Of a DNA stretch of 64,000 nt, positions 41,111-50,713 are shown piece after piece (position 1 is the stretch's first letter; each line of letters begins with the position of its first letter). The stretch is from the NCBI RefSeq assembly GCF_042682545.1, contig NZ_JBHUHQ010000021.1; one strand, written 5' to 3'. The notes under the pieces are model-generated. The model was not told where the DNA came from and made no database searches. It saw nothing but the letters and a program-made list of their open reading frames with translations. Made by a program: the position numbers and the translations under genes. The DNA comes from Ornithinibacillus salinisoli (GTDB taxonomy: Bacteria > Bacillota > Bacilli > Bacillales > Amphibacillaceae).

Positions 41111-41476
41111 TTATTGATGATCGCTTAACCATTCTACGAGGGAAGAAACTTCTCCTTCAGAAAGTTGACCTTGAGGTGGCATTTCTCCTTGTCCATTCTG
41201 AATGATCTGAGAAATTTCTTCAGGTGAAAGATTGGAACCCACTTGTGTTAAATCTGGTCCAAAGCTTCCTGAAAGATCGGCACCATGACATGACGAACAA
41301 TTATTCTCATAAATCACATCAGGATCGGCAACAGTTTCGCCGGCTTCTCCACCATGATCTCCGTCTTCACCCGCTATGTTATTGCGTTGATCTACCCCAA
41401 TAAAAGATAAAACGATTACTGTAAGTATTCCTACTATAGCTATAATTGCAAATGGAATCACTGGGTTTTTTCTCAT
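41111..41476 (-). CDS. cccA: Membrane-anchored cytochrome c-550
   Basis: 121 residues: N-terminal membrane anchor (PFAIIAIVGILTVIVLSFIG), an acidic linker, and a small class I cytochrome c with CSSCH heme site (~60-64) and Met ligand in GEMPPQG (~99). It shuttles electrons at the outer membrane face. Location next to sigA matches cccA in B. subtilis. Confidence 0.92.
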   Translation of the reverse strand: MRKNPVIPFAIIAIVGILTVIVLSFIGVDQRNNIAGEDGDHGGEAGETVADPDVIYENNCSSCHGADLSGSFGPDLTQVGSNLSPEEISQIIQNGQGEMPPQGQLSEGEVSSLVEWLSDHQ

Positions 41477-41874
41477 TGTATTTCCTCCTTATGTATCCCC
41501 AATATATATAATATTGTACAAAGCTATATTTATTTTACTCGAAAACCAACATAGTTTAAAGAAAAAAGATGTGAAAAATTATAGACAATTTATTTCAAAT
41601 CAAAATATAACTGAAATATCATTGAATATCATTGAACCACTTGCATTTTATGTTTCAATTAGAAAACGAATCAAAATACCTAGTTGCAAAAACGTTTATA
41701 ATTGTATAAAATAAATACAAGAAATGAAAACGGTATCAATGATGTAAGAAGAAATACTTGTTTTTGTATTCATTCAAGTATTTCTTCTACAGTATGTGAT
41801 TCTTTTGAAAGAGAGGGTTGTCACATAATCGTTTATTGTTCCATATAGAATACATGACAATGATCAAACTTCAT
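41477..41874. other. Intergenic region between cccA and sigA
   Basis: Nearly 400 bases with no gene. It contains the cccA upstream region and the sigA terminator; a plus-strand reading frame inside it has no ribosome site. Confidence 0.6.
41747..41788 (-). terminator. Terminator of the dnaG-sigA operon
   Basis: Perfect 14-bp stem AGAAGAAATACTTG / CAAGTATTTCTTCT with loop TTTTTGTATTCATT. Confidence 0.75.
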
Positions 41875-42996
41875 TTAATCCATAAAGTCTTTCAGACGTT
41901 TACTACGACTAGGATGTCTAAGTTTGCGCAATGCTTTCGCTTCGATTTGGCGGATTCTTTCTCGAGTTACACCAAATACTTTCCCTACTTCTTCTAATGT
42001 CCTAGTACGTCCATCATCTAGCCCAAATCGTAATCGCAACACATTCTCTTCGCGATCCGTTAATGTATCTAGTACATCTTCTAATTGCTCTTTTAATAAT
42101 TCATAAGCAGCATGGTCTGATGGAGAAACTGCTTCATGATCTTCTATAAAATCTCCCAAATGAGAATCATCTTCTTCTCCAATTGGAGTTTCTAATGAAA
42201 CAGGTTCTTGTGCGATCTTTAATATATCGCGAACCTTCTCTGGAGATAGCTCCATTTCTTCTCCAATTTCTTCTGGAGTTGGCTCTCGACCAAGATCTTG
42301 TAAAAGTTGTCTCTGAACACGTATTAATTTATTGATTGTTTCTACCATATGGACTGGTATTCGAATTGTACGAGCTTGATCAGCAATCGCCCTAGTAATT
42401 GCCTGGCGAATCCACCACGTTGCATACGTACTAAATTTAAATCCTTTGCGGTAATCGAATTTTTCAACTGCCTTAATCAGCCCCATATTACCCTCTTGGA
42501 TTAAATCTAAGAATAGCATACCACGACCAACATATCGCTTAGCAATACTTACTACAAGGCGTAAATTAGCTTCCGCCAAACGTCTTTTAGCTTCTTCTTC
42601 ACCTTGCTCAATACGAGTAGCTAATTCTATTTCTTCTTCTGCAGATAACAAATCCACTCTGCCTATTTCTTTTAAGTACATTCTCACAGGGTCATTTATT
42701 TTAATTCCAAGTGGTACACTTAAATCATTTAAATCAAATTCTTCTTCTTTAGCAATTTCTTTCATGTTCGGATCCTCTTCAGAATCTCCGATAATCTCTA
42801 CACCTTGATCTCCTAAAAACTCATAAAATTCATCCATTTGATCAGGTTCAATTACAAAATTGGATAGACGATCAGCGATCTCTTCATATGCTAAAACACC
42901 GCGTTTTTTACCCATTTCCAATAACTGATCTTTGGCTTGTTCAAGTGTTAACTCTGGCTCGTTTTCTTTTGTTTGTGAAGGTTTATTGTCAGCCAT
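41875..42996 (-). CDS. sigA: RNA polymerase sigma factor SigA (RpoD)
   Basis: 373 residues. Region 1.1 acidic N-terminus, region 1.2 (DDSVRMYLKEIG-type, here PVRMYLKEIGRVDLLS), region 2 (ANLRLVVSIAKRYVGRGMLFLD, then RKGFKFSTYATWWIRQAI), region 3 and region 4 (GVTRERIRQIEAKALRKLRHPSRSKRLKDF). Primary sigma factor that reads -35 TTGACA / -10 TATAAT promoters. Downstream of dnaG with a 37-base gap, the classic operon. Confidence 0.97.
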   Translation of the reverse strand: MADNKPSQTKENEPELTLEQAKDQLLEMGKKRGVLAYEEIADRLSNFVIEPDQMDEFYEFLGDQGVEIIGDSEEDPNMKEIAKEEEFDLNDLSVPLGIKINDPVRMYLKEIGRVDLLSAEEEIELATRIEQGEEEAKRRLAEANLRLVVSIAKRYVGRGMLFLDLIQEGNMGLIKAVEKFDYRKGFKFSTYATWWIRQAITRAIADQARTIRIPVHMVETINKLIRVQRQLLQDLGREPTPEEIGEEMELSPEKVRDILKIAQEPVSLETPIGEEDDSHLGDFIEDHEAVSPSDHAAYELLKEQLEDVLDTLTDREENVLRLRFGLDDGRTRTLEEVGKVFGVTRERIRQIEAKALRKLRHPSRSKRLKDFMD

Positions 42997-43033
42997 GAGT
43001 CCCCCTCCTTCTTAGACTACTTAAATCTTTTTT

Positions 43034-44842
43034 TTAATGCTTTACTTGTTTCTTTATTTCAATGATCTTCATTGCGATCTGAGCTGCTTTAACTGGATCT
43101 TTTTGTTGTTCAGCTAATCTTTGTTCTTGTTTTAGTTGTTTGATACTAGTCATGTCATTCGACTCGGAGCGAATGATCCTAATATAATCATTTATCTCTG
43201 TATCGCTTATCTCTTCATAAACTGAAAGCATTGCGATCTCAATAACTAACTGTTTTAATTTGTCATCTGTTAGTTTTTCAACGAACATACTCACATCGAC
43301 CGGATGGCCTTCCTCATAATATGCATATAAATGCGTTGCTATTATCTTATGTTCATCTATGTTAAAGGAAGCCCCTAATTCCTCCTGCACCTTATCAGTA
43401 ATTGCACGATCTTGCAACATATATGCAATTAACTTTCTTTCAGCATTATGGAAAGCTGGCAATAATTTTCTTTTTTGATACTGTTTTGGTCCATTATTAG
43501 TATATCTGTCTTTTTCTCTCTTATCCTTAGGAGGACTTGATTTTTGACGATGAGTCTGAATTTGATCTATTAATGTATCCATCATCAAATCATATTCATT
43601 ACTTAACTCTTTTACATAATGTTCCCTTTCAATAGGACTTTCGATTTTTGCAAGTTCCTTCAATACAATTTCTATATATTGAATGCGATCTCCTTCAAGA
43701 CTTAAATTATAATCTTTCTTTAGGTAGTTCATGTAAAAACTCATGAACGTATCGCTTGCTTCAACTACTTCTGTCCTAAATGCATCAGCGCCAGACGATT
43801 GGATAAAATTATCTGGATCCATCCCATCTTTCATTCTTGCAACTTTGACTTGACATCCAACGCTTTGAAGCAAAATCGCTGCTTTGTAAGTAGCTTCAAT
43901 ACCAGCATAATCAGCATCGTAGCAAATTATAACTTTGTCAACATATCGTCGTAATAATTTCGCTTGCATTTCTGTCAATGCTGTACCCATCGTTGCTACT
44001 ACATTTTTAATATCAGCTTGGTATGCAGAAATAACATCCATTTGCCCTTCAAATAATATTACTTCATTCTTCTTACGAATATGTTTTTTTGCTAAGTCAA
44101 AATTAAAAAGAATTTTCCCCTTATGAAATAGATCACTCTCGGAGCTGTTTAAATACTTAGGTCCTTGGTCTGTTATTGTTCGTCCACCAAATGCTACTGT
44201 TTTTCCTAGATGATTTCGGATTGGATAAATTACTCTTCCCCTGAAACGATCTGTAACAGTATCATCATTTTGTAGGGTAAGAATTCCTACTTTCACAAGT
44301 AGTTGTTTATGAAAACCCTTTTTTTCTAAAAATGTTGCAGTAAAATCCTTTATGTTCGGTGCAAATCCAAGCTGGAATTCATCGATGGTTTCATCGGTAA
44401 TACCTCTTTCTTTAAAATATCGATAACCATCTTTTCCATCTTTCGTATACCTTAACAAATGATGATATAATTTTGTTAACCATTCATAGGCAGAAATGAT
44501 ATTCTGATTTTCTTCGGATAGGGAGTTTTCTCTTCCATTCGCAGTTTCAGGTAATTTTATGCCGCTTCGATCGGCCAGATGTTTAACTGCCTCAAAAAAA
44601 GAATAACTCTCCATTTCCATAATAAATGTCATTACGTTTCCGCCTTTTTTACAGCCAAAGCAATGGAAAATTTGCTTTTCCTGTGTTACGGAGAATGATG
44701 GAGTTTTTTCACCATGAAATGGGCAAAGTCCAAAATAGTTTCTTCCTTGTTTCTTTAGTTGCACATATTCACCAATGACATCTACGATATCATTCGACTT
44801 CCGAATGTCTTCAATAACTTCTTCAGGTATTTGATTAGACAT
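43034..44842 (-). CDS. dnaG: DNA primase
   Basis: 602 residues: N-terminal CHC2 zinc finger (CPFHGEKTPSF and CFGCKKGG, ~39-63), TOPRIM core (EGQMDVISAYQ and CYDADYAG around 260-310), and the C-terminal helicase-binding domain. It makes RNA primers for replication. ATG 44842 is chosen for the GGTGGG seven bases upstream. yqxD, usually between yqfL and dnaG in relatives, is missing. Confidence 0.96.
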   Translation of the reverse strand: MSNQIPEEVIEDIRKSNDIVDVIGEYVQLKKQGRNYFGLCPFHGEKTPSFSVTQEKQIFHCFGCKKGGNVMTFIMEMESYSFFEAVKHLADRSGIKLPETANGRENSLSEENQNIISAYEWLTKLYHHLLRYTKDGKDGYRYFKERGITDETIDEFQLGFAPNIKDFTATFLEKKGFHKQLLVKVGILTLQNDDTVTDRFRGRVIYPIRNHLGKTVAFGGRTITDQGPKYLNSSESDLFHKGKILFNFDLAKKHIRKKNEVILFEGQMDVISAYQADIKNVVATMGTALTEMQAKLLRRYVDKVIICYDADYAGIEATYKAAILLQSVGCQVKVARMKDGMDPDNFIQSSGADAFRTEVVEASDTFMSFYMNYLKKDYNLSLEGDRIQYIEIVLKELAKIESPIEREHYVKELSNEYDLMMDTLIDQIQTHRQKSSPPKDKREKDRYTNNGPKQYQKRKLLPAFHNAERKLIAYMLQDRAITDKVQEELGASFNIDEHKIIATHLYAYYEEGHPVDVSMFVEKLTDDKLKQLVIEIAMLSVYEEISDTEINDYIRIIRSESNDMTSIKQLKQEQRLAEQQKDPVKAAQIAMKIIEIKKQVKH

Positions 44843-45317
44843 ATATCCCACCATACTTTTTCAAACGTATTCCAAAAGATAAAAAGACCTTTTGAATCAC
44901 CCCGTATAATATAATTCTCTACTCATAAATAAAACCCTTCATTTTTCGACATTTTTTTCATAAGGTCGAAAAAAAGTTCCTTCTATTTATTGTTAGTCTC
45001 TTAGAAGGATTAATTTGGTTTATTCTGTGTTGTTAAGAAGCGATTTAATAACATGATCGTTGCATAAAGAAAAAACCTTTGGTCTATTCTAATACTATAA
45101 TTCTACATAAGGACCGAAGAATCCTTCTTAATTTCGAATGTTTTATTTTTCAGAAAATCTCTTCCTACAAAGCTCATTAAATGTATATGTATACTATTTT
45201 TACACAAATATTAATTATAATACATTTCTAAGTAAATTACTACAATAAATGTGATTTTTTGATTAAAAAAGTAAAACATTCTACGTTAAAAGGTAGAATG
45301 TTACTTTTTAGCTTGAT
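44843..45317. other. Intergenic region upstream of dnaG
   Basis: About 475 AT-rich bases where B. subtilis has yqxD. I see small hairpins (for example CCTTCTA ... TTAGAAGG near 44981-45009) and the yqfL terminator at 45276-45302, but no gene or yqxD relic. Confidence 0.55.
45276..45302 (-). terminator. Terminator of yqfL
   Basis: CATTCTAC / GTAGAATG stem with loop GTTAAAAG region, minus-strand TTTTACTTTTTT. Confidence 0.75.
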
Positions 45318-46130
45318 TTAATTTGAGTTTTTTTGTGTTATTCGAAGGATACTATTAGCCGTTTCTTCTACTGCCTTACTGGAGACGTCAACGACAGAGC
45401 AACCAATTCGCTCGACTATTTTATCAAAGAATTCCAATTCTTGGTGGATTCTTTCGATGTTAGCGTAAGTAGCTTGATCACCTAAACCTAAAGCCTTTAA
45501 TCTTTCTTTTCTAATATCATTTAATTTTTGAGGACTAATTCTTAAACCGATACACTTTTCAGGTTCAACCTCGAATAACTCTTCAGGAGGATCTACTTCT
45601 GGTACGATTGGAACATTAGCTACCTTTAAGCGCTTCAAAGCTAAGTATTGGGATAATGGTGTTTTGGATGTTCTTGATACTCCAATTAATACAATATCCG
45701 CCCTTGAAATACCCCTAGGATCTCTGCCATCATCATACTTTACCGCAAATTCAATTGCTTCTACTTTTTTGAAATAGTCTTCATCTAGTTTATGGACAAG
45801 ACCTGGCTCAAGTCTGGGTGTTTTTTGAAAAACTCTTTCCATTGCGGAAAGCATTGGACCCATGATATCAATTGCTTCGACGTTCATCTCGACAGCTAGA
45901 TCATTTAAATATTTCCTAAGCTCAGGATCTACCAGTGTAAATCCAATAATGCCCTTTTCTTCTTTTGCTAATTGTAATGATTCATATATAGTTTTTTTAT
46001 CCTCAACATAAGGAATTCGTATTATTTTATACTCGCCACTATTAAATTGACTTAGACCTGCTTTAATAACTAATTCAGCTGTTTCACCTACTGAATCCGA
46101 TAGAACATATACTAACGTCTTATAACTCAT
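45318..46130 (-). CDS. yqfL: PPDK regulatory protein-type kinase/phosphorylase (YqfL)
   Basis: 270 residues of the DUF299 / pyruvate phosphate dikinase regulatory family: VYVLSDSVGETAE at the N-terminus and the P-loop-like GVSRTSKTPLSQYLA (~153). These bifunctional enzymes phosphorylate and dephosphorylate PPDK or PEP synthase. In B. subtilis YqfL modulates CcpN activity; here ccpN lies directly upstream. ATG 46130 (GGGGAG about ten bases ahead) or the GTG just before it is the start. Confidence 0.93.
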   Translation of the reverse strand: MSYKTLVYVLSDSVGETAELVIKAGLSQFNSGEYKIIRIPYVEDKKTIYESLQLAKEEKGIIGFTLVDPELRKYLNDLAVEMNVEAIDIMGPMLSAMERVFQKTPRLEPGLVHKLDEDYFKKVEAIEFAVKYDDGRDPRGISRADIVLIGVSRTSKTPLSQYLALKRLKVANVPIVPEVDPPEELFEVEPEKCIGLRISPQKLNDIRKERLKALGLGDQATYANIERIHQELEFFDKIVERIGCSVVDVSSKAVEETANSILRITQKNSN

Positions 46131-46186
46131 CACTTTCAAACTCCCCTCTATATGTAAGTCCAATATAAACTGAAGCTGATCAGAAG

Positions 46187-46816
46187 TTACACTTGATCAT
46201 TGGCTATCAATTCAACAAAAGCTTTGGTAATGGTTGTTTTAGTTATTCGTCCCGTAACTTCTAAGCCTTTATCTGTATCTTTAATGACAGGGATGCCATC
46301 TATTTGTTTATTTATTAACAGATTAGCAATGTCTATTAATAAGTCATCTTTACGACAAACTGTAATGTTTGGCATTCTTGTCATAATTATATGAACTGGG
46401 ACGACATTTAAATCTTGTGTTCCAATACTAGCTCGTAATAAATCTTTCCGGGAGAGTATGCCTGTTAGACAAGATTTGTCGTCAACAACAAATAATGTAC
46501 CGACATCTTCTAAGAACATGGTTGAGATGGCATCATAAACAGATACCCCTTCATGTACTACAATCGGTATTGACTGATAATCTTGTACTTTATAGCTTTT
46601 GATTTTTTCGGTTAATAACTCAGAACCAGTTTTACCTGTGTAAAAGTAACCAACACGTGGTCGTGCATCTAAAAATCCAGCCATCGTTAAAATTGCCAAG
46701 TCCGGGCGAAGAGTCGCTCTAGTTAAACTTAATTTCTCTGCAATGTTTTCCCCAGTAATAGGACCATTCTCTTTTACAATATCGATAATTTTTTCTTGCC
46801 TTTTAGATAACTCCAC
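46187..46816 (-). CDS. ccpN: Gluconeogenesis repressor CcpN
   Basis: 209 residues: winged HTH (LSKRQEKIIDIVKENGPITG, LSLTRATLRPDLAIL) and two CBS domains (~75-205). Family repressor of gapB and pckA under glycolytic conditions, sensing ATP and ADP. Start GTG 46816 with AGGTGGTG in front. It is paired with yqfL 56 bases downstream, as in B. subtilis. Confidence 0.94.
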   Translation of the reverse strand: MELSKRQEKIIDIVKENGPITGENIAEKLSLTRATLRPDLAILTMAGFLDARPRVGYFYTGKTGSELLTEKIKSYKVQDYQSIPIVVHEGVSVYDAISTMFLEDVGTLFVVDDKSCLTGILSRKDLLRASIGTQDLNVVPVHIIMTRMPNITVCRKDDLLIDIANLLINKQIDGIPVIKDTDKGLEVTGRITKTTITKAFVELIANDQV

Positions 46817-46916
46817 TATTTCACCACCTAGTCAATATGACATACTACTTATGAATAATTATATCTCATACATAGTGGAAAAGAAATGATGATTACTATC
46901 ATTTCCAAACATGATT

Positions 46917-46940
46917 GCTTGCTTCATCTGTGAAGCAAGC
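46917..46940 (-). terminator. Hairpin after glyS
   Basis: GCTTGCTTCA / TGAAGCAAGC with TCTG loop, 20 bases past the glyS stop; no strong T-run on the minus strand. Confidence 0.5.
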
Positions 46941-46960
46941 AAAACATGTATTAGTAATTG

Positions 46961-49045
46961 CTAAAATTGTTGTTTCCATTCAATCGTAGAAAGATCAGCA
47001 AATTTAGTAATTAATTCTGCTAATCTCATTACCAGCGCTAGTCGATTATTTCGAATCGACTCATCCTTGGCCATAACCATATTATGTTCAAAAAAATCAT
47101 GAATTGGTTCAGCCAGCATACTAAGGCTTTCTAAGGCTTGTTCTGCTTTTCTTTCAGAATCCATTCTGTTAAAGTCATTATTCACTTGTTGATATACTTC
47201 AAATAACTTGGATTCAGAAGGTGTTTCAAATACCGATGGATCTATTTCATTAACATCTGCTTTTTTAGATAAATTCAATATACGTACTAATGCTTCTTGT
47301 ACTGGCTTGAATGTAGAATCATTACGCTTTTTAGATAATAATTTTGCTTTTGTAATGGAATATGGTAAGATACCAACATTCTTTTGGAGTACTGCCTCTG
47401 TAATATCTGCCTCAATATTTAATTCTTTTAATAAATAGGTGGCCCGTTGTTTCATGAATTCCATAACTTCTTCATATAAATCATTGTTAGTTAATTGCTC
47501 CATGTTTGCTTTTTTGTAGAGGTTTACTGGAATTTCCATTAACTTATTTACGGAAATATTCCAGTCCATTGCTTGCAAAATACGTAAAATACCAATTGCT
47601 TGCCTTCGAAGGCCATATGGATCCTGTGAACCTGTTGGTTTTAGTCCTACAAAAATACATCCAACAATCGTATCAAGCTTATCTGCGATACTAACTATCG
47701 AACCTTCTATAGATTGTGGTAAAGCACCCGTTGCACTATTTGGTAAGTATTGTTCTTTTATCGCTTGAGCGACATGCTTGTTCTCACCAAATTTCACTGC
47801 ATATTTTTCTCCAATAACACCTTGTAATTCTGTAAATTCATTTACCATGTTCGTCATTAAATCAAACTTACTTATGTGAGCAGCTCTCACAACATTTTCT
47901 CTCGTGGATGGTTCTACTTCTAAAAGCTCTGCAATCTTCGTAGCTATGAATGCTACTCGGGTTACTTTTTCACTAATCGTACCTAACTTTTCCTGGAAAA
48001 CAACATTTTGTAATTTATCCTGAAAACTGTCGATCGACTGTCTTAAATCTTCTTCATAAAAGAATTGTGCATCTGATAGCCTTGCTCGGAGTACTTTTTC
48101 ATTTCCTTTTATGACAGTCTCAAGTGAATTGGCGTTACCGTTACGTACTCCTATAAAATAAGGTAACAACTCCCCTTGCTGAGATTTCACTGGAAAGTAT
48201 CTTTGATGTTCCTTCATTGTAGTAATTAATACTTCTGGTGGAAGGTTTAGGTAATCTCTTTCATAGGAACCAACAAATACAGTTGGAAATTCAACTAAGT
48301 TACGAACTTCATTTAACAAATCCTTATCTACTGGTATATCAAAACTTTTTTCTTCTATAATATCATTTATTCCTTGTGTAATTAATTCTTCTCGTTTACT
48401 TGCTTCCACAATGACATAATTATTTTCTAATTGTTCTTTATAGGATAGCGGATTAGTTAAGACAATTTCTTTTCCTAAAAAGCGATGGCCAAATGTCATA
48501 TTACTGCTTTTTACATTCGCTACTTCAAAAGGAATTACTTCTTTACCATATAAAGCTACTAACCACCTGATCGGTCTAGCATAACGAAGTGTCTGCTCTC
48601 CCCAGCGCATGTTTTTACCAAATGGAATAGCCTCTACAATTTCCTTGAATGCTGGTAGTAATTCCTTGCTAGCTTTTCCCTCAATATGTTTTTTTACAAA
48701 AATATAGGATGCACCTTTTATCTCTTTTATATAAATATCGTCTGTTGATTTTCCTTGTCCTTTTGTAAATCCAATAGCTGCTTTCGTCCAGTTACCATCT
48801 TCATCTTTTGCAATTTTTATGGATGGACCCTTAGCCTCTTCTTCTATGGTTGTTTGTTCTTCTGCCATATTTTCAATTAATATGGCTAGCCTTCTTGGAG
48901 TTGAATATCCTGTAATCGATTCAAAGGAAATTCGCAATTCGTTTAACCAGTTTGTCGTTTTCGTTATTAATTGCTTTTCCGCGTCATCAATAAAACGGGC
49001 TGGTAATTCTTCTAAACCAATTTCAAATAGGACATTTTTCGTCAT
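46961..49045 (-). CDS. glyS: Glycyl-tRNA synthetase beta subunit
   Basis: 694 residues of the bacterial alpha2-beta2 type beta subunit: starts TKNVLFEIGLEELPARFIDDA, with the HD-like core (PKFDLMTNMVNEFTELQGVIG) and the C-terminal anticodon-binding region. It charges tRNA-Gly together with the alpha subunit. Start codon directly abuts the stop of glyQ, so both are translated from one mRNA under T-box control. Confidence 0.96.
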   Translation of the reverse strand: MTKNVLFEIGLEELPARFIDDAEKQLITKTTNWLNELRISFESITGYSTPRRLAILIENMAEEQTTIEEEAKGPSIKIAKDEDGNWTKAAIGFTKGQGKSTDDIYIKEIKGASYIFVKKHIEGKASKELLPAFKEIVEAIPFGKNMRWGEQTLRYARPIRWLVALYGKEVIPFEVANVKSSNMTFGHRFLGKEIVLTNPLSYKEQLENNYVIVEASKREELITQGINDIIEEKSFDIPVDKDLLNEVRNLVEFPTVFVGSYERDYLNLPPEVLITTMKEHQRYFPVKSQQGELLPYFIGVRNGNANSLETVIKGNEKVLRARLSDAQFFYEEDLRQSIDSFQDKLQNVVFQEKLGTISEKVTRVAFIATKIAELLEVEPSTRENVVRAAHISKFDLMTNMVNEFTELQGVIGEKYAVKFGENKHVAQAIKEQYLPNSATGALPQSIEGSIVSIADKLDTIVGCIFVGLKPTGSQDPYGLRRQAIGILRILQAMDWNISVNKLMEIPVNLYKKANMEQLTNNDLYEEVMEFMKQRATYLLKELNIEADITEAVLQKNVGILPYSITKAKLLSKKRNDSTFKPVQEALVRILNLSKKADVNEIDPSVFETPSESKLFEVYQQVNNDFNRMDSERKAEQALESLSMLAEPIHDFFEHNMVMAKDESIRNNRLALVMRLAELITKFADLSTIEWKQQF

Positions 49046-49924
49046 TTAAGCTTCCTCCTTCTTAAGCATCGGAAACCCTAAGCTTTCTCTTTCAGCAACA
49101 TATGCTTTCGCTATACTTCTGGCTAGGTTTCTAATTCTTGATATATAGCCTGTTCTCTCCGTAACGGAAATCACGCCACGCGCATCAAGTAAATTAAATG
49201 TATGGGAACATTTTAAAACATAATCATAGGCTGGAAAAACAAGCCCCTTCTCCATCGTGACTTTCGCTTCCTGTTCATACATAGAAAATAACTCAAATAA
49301 CATTTTTGTATTAGATTCTTCAAACGTATACTTCGAATGTTCATACTCTGGCTGTAAGAAAATATCCTTAACTGTTACTCCGTTTGTCCATTCTAGATCA
49401 AATACGTTTTCTTTATCCTGGATATAGGATGCCAATCGTTCGATTCCATAAGTTAATTCAACCGTTACCGGACTCGCTTCTAATCCACCTATTTGTTGAA
49501 AGTAAGTGAATTGCGTAATTTCCATTCCATCTAACCAAACTTCCCACCCTAACCCAGCTGCTCCTAGGGTTGGGTTCTCCCAATTATCTTCCACAAAACG
49601 AATGTCATGTTGTAAAGGATCTACTCCTAATGCTTTCAAAGAATCCAAATACAATTCTTGAATGTTATCAGGGGATGGTTTCATTATTACTTGAAATTGA
49701 TGATGTTGATATAAACGGTTCGGATTTTTACCATACCTACCATCGTTAGGCCTTCTAGAAGGTTCCACATAAGCAACATTCCACGGCTCTGGACCTAAGC
49801 TGCGTAAAAGTGTCATCGGTGACATCGTACCCGCCCCCTTCTCAACGTCATACGCTTGCATTAATATACAATTTTGGTTTGACCAATATTTTTGAAGTGT
49901 TAATATCATTTCTTGAATTGTCAT
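49046..49924 (-). CDS. glyQ: Glycyl-tRNA synthetase alpha subunit
   Basis: 292 residues, class II catalytic core: YDVEKGAGTMSPMTLLRSLGPEPWNVAYVEPSRRP and GRYGKNPNRLYQHHQFQV are the family hallmarks (~40-80), then GGLEASPVTVELTYGIERL. ATG 49924 with GGAGG upstream is preferred; a longer reading runs back into the T-box leader. Coupled to glyS. Confidence 0.96.
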   Translation of the reverse strand: MTIQEMILTLQKYWSNQNCILMQAYDVEKGAGTMSPMTLLRSLGPEPWNVAYVEPSRRPNDGRYGKNPNRLYQHHQFQVIMKPSPDNIQELYLDSLKALGVDPLQHDIRFVEDNWENPTLGAAGLGWEVWLDGMEITQFTYFQQIGGLEASPVTVELTYGIERLASYIQDKENVFDLEWTNGVTVKDIFLQPEYEHSKYTFEESNTKMLFELFSMYEQEAKVTMEKGLVFPAYDYVLKCSHTFNLLDARGVISVTERTGYISRIRNLARSIAKAYVAERESLGFPMLKKEEA

Positions 49925-49958
49925 CTTAACGATCCTCCATAAAATTTTTTTGAAATAT

Positions 49959-50150
49959 GAAAAACCCGTCCCTATGTCATTTCTGACATAGGGACGGGTT
50001 TTAATCCGCGGTTCCACCCTATTTGCTCCATTTGTTATAGAGCCACTTTATCATACTTGCTCAAGAGCGCCATTCCTTATAGACTATTTATCCAGCTTCC
50101 ACCATCCTGGACTCGCTATTAATAGACAAATCATAAGTACTATTCTCCAT
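49959..50150 (-). promoter_or_regulatory. T-box riboswitch of glyQS (glycine)
   Basis: The minus strand holds stem I elements (GGATGGTGGAAGC), a putative specifier GGC (50071-50069), the T-box sequence GGGTGGAACCGCGG (50021-50008) and a strong terminator hairpin (AAACCCGTCCCTATGTCA paired with its complement, 50001-49961). Uncharged tRNA-Gly would pair with specifier and T-box and release glyQS transcription. Confidence 0.9.
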
Positions 50151-50253
50151 CAAAGCAAAAGAGTTATATAAAATATGTACAAATAATACTTTATTTTCCT
50201 CACAGTTGTCAACTCTGGACGATTTATTTCTTATTTTATGCTCTTTTCGTACA

Positions 50254-50284
50254 GTTTGTTGCAATTTACATAAACTGCGACATA
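50254..50284 (+). repeat. Dispersed repeat, copy 1
   Basis: GTTTGTTGCAATTTA followed 9 bases later by CGACATA; the same arrangement occurs at 61565-61596. Confidence 0.6.
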
Positions 50285-50480
50285 ACCTTTGCGTAGATTT
50301 ACTTTCACAATCTAACTCAGTCGAGTGCTACAAAACCGCTCCGTAAGAATATTCGCTAGTGGTTATTCTCTAGCTATGGAATGGTGTTAGCTAATGATTT
50401 CAACAACTAGTGGAGCTCTTCCCAATGGTACAGAAAGTTATTTCTAGGGAATTCATGTTATGAAGTCTCCATGCACTATT

Positions 50481-50600
50481 CTAGCGGAAGAAATACACGT
50501 AGACTCCGGCGGGAGGAAAGGCATCGGTGAGACCCCGCAGAACGGAGTTCGAGGAGGCTCACCAGCCGCCCGCGGAAAGCGAAGAGTATTTCTGGAGCGA
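50481..50600 (+). repeat. GC-rich interspersed repeat with imperfect inverted ends
   Basis: Core text GACTCCGGCGGGAGGAAAGG and GAGGAGGCTCACCAGCCGCC, GC-rich in an AT-rich genome. Ends AGAAATAC (50489-50496) and GTATTTCT (50586-50593) are inverted. I recognise the family as one scattered through many Bacillaceae genomes, probably a MITE/REP-like element or a structured RNA; exact name not certain. Confidence 0.7.
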
Positions 50601-50713
50601 GATTTGGTGCAGTAAATTTAATCATTTCACATTTTTTCATTTTAAGGTACTGTACATTTTACATCAACTATAAATTAAGTTTAATACGTAAGTAGCAATA
50701 TAGAATACAGTCC

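Larger units (their letters stand above)
50151..50713. other. Intergenic repeat-bearing region upstream of recO
   Basis: About 560 bases with no gene. It contains a dispersed repeat segment starting at 50254 and a Bacillaceae-type interspersed repeat at 50481-50600; the remainder is unassigned. Confidence 0.6.

Noticed and set aside
41514..41714. 66-codon plus-strand frame between cccA and sigA
   Set aside because: No ribosome binding site, low-complexity K/I/N composition and location in a regulatory gap with the sigA terminator just after it.
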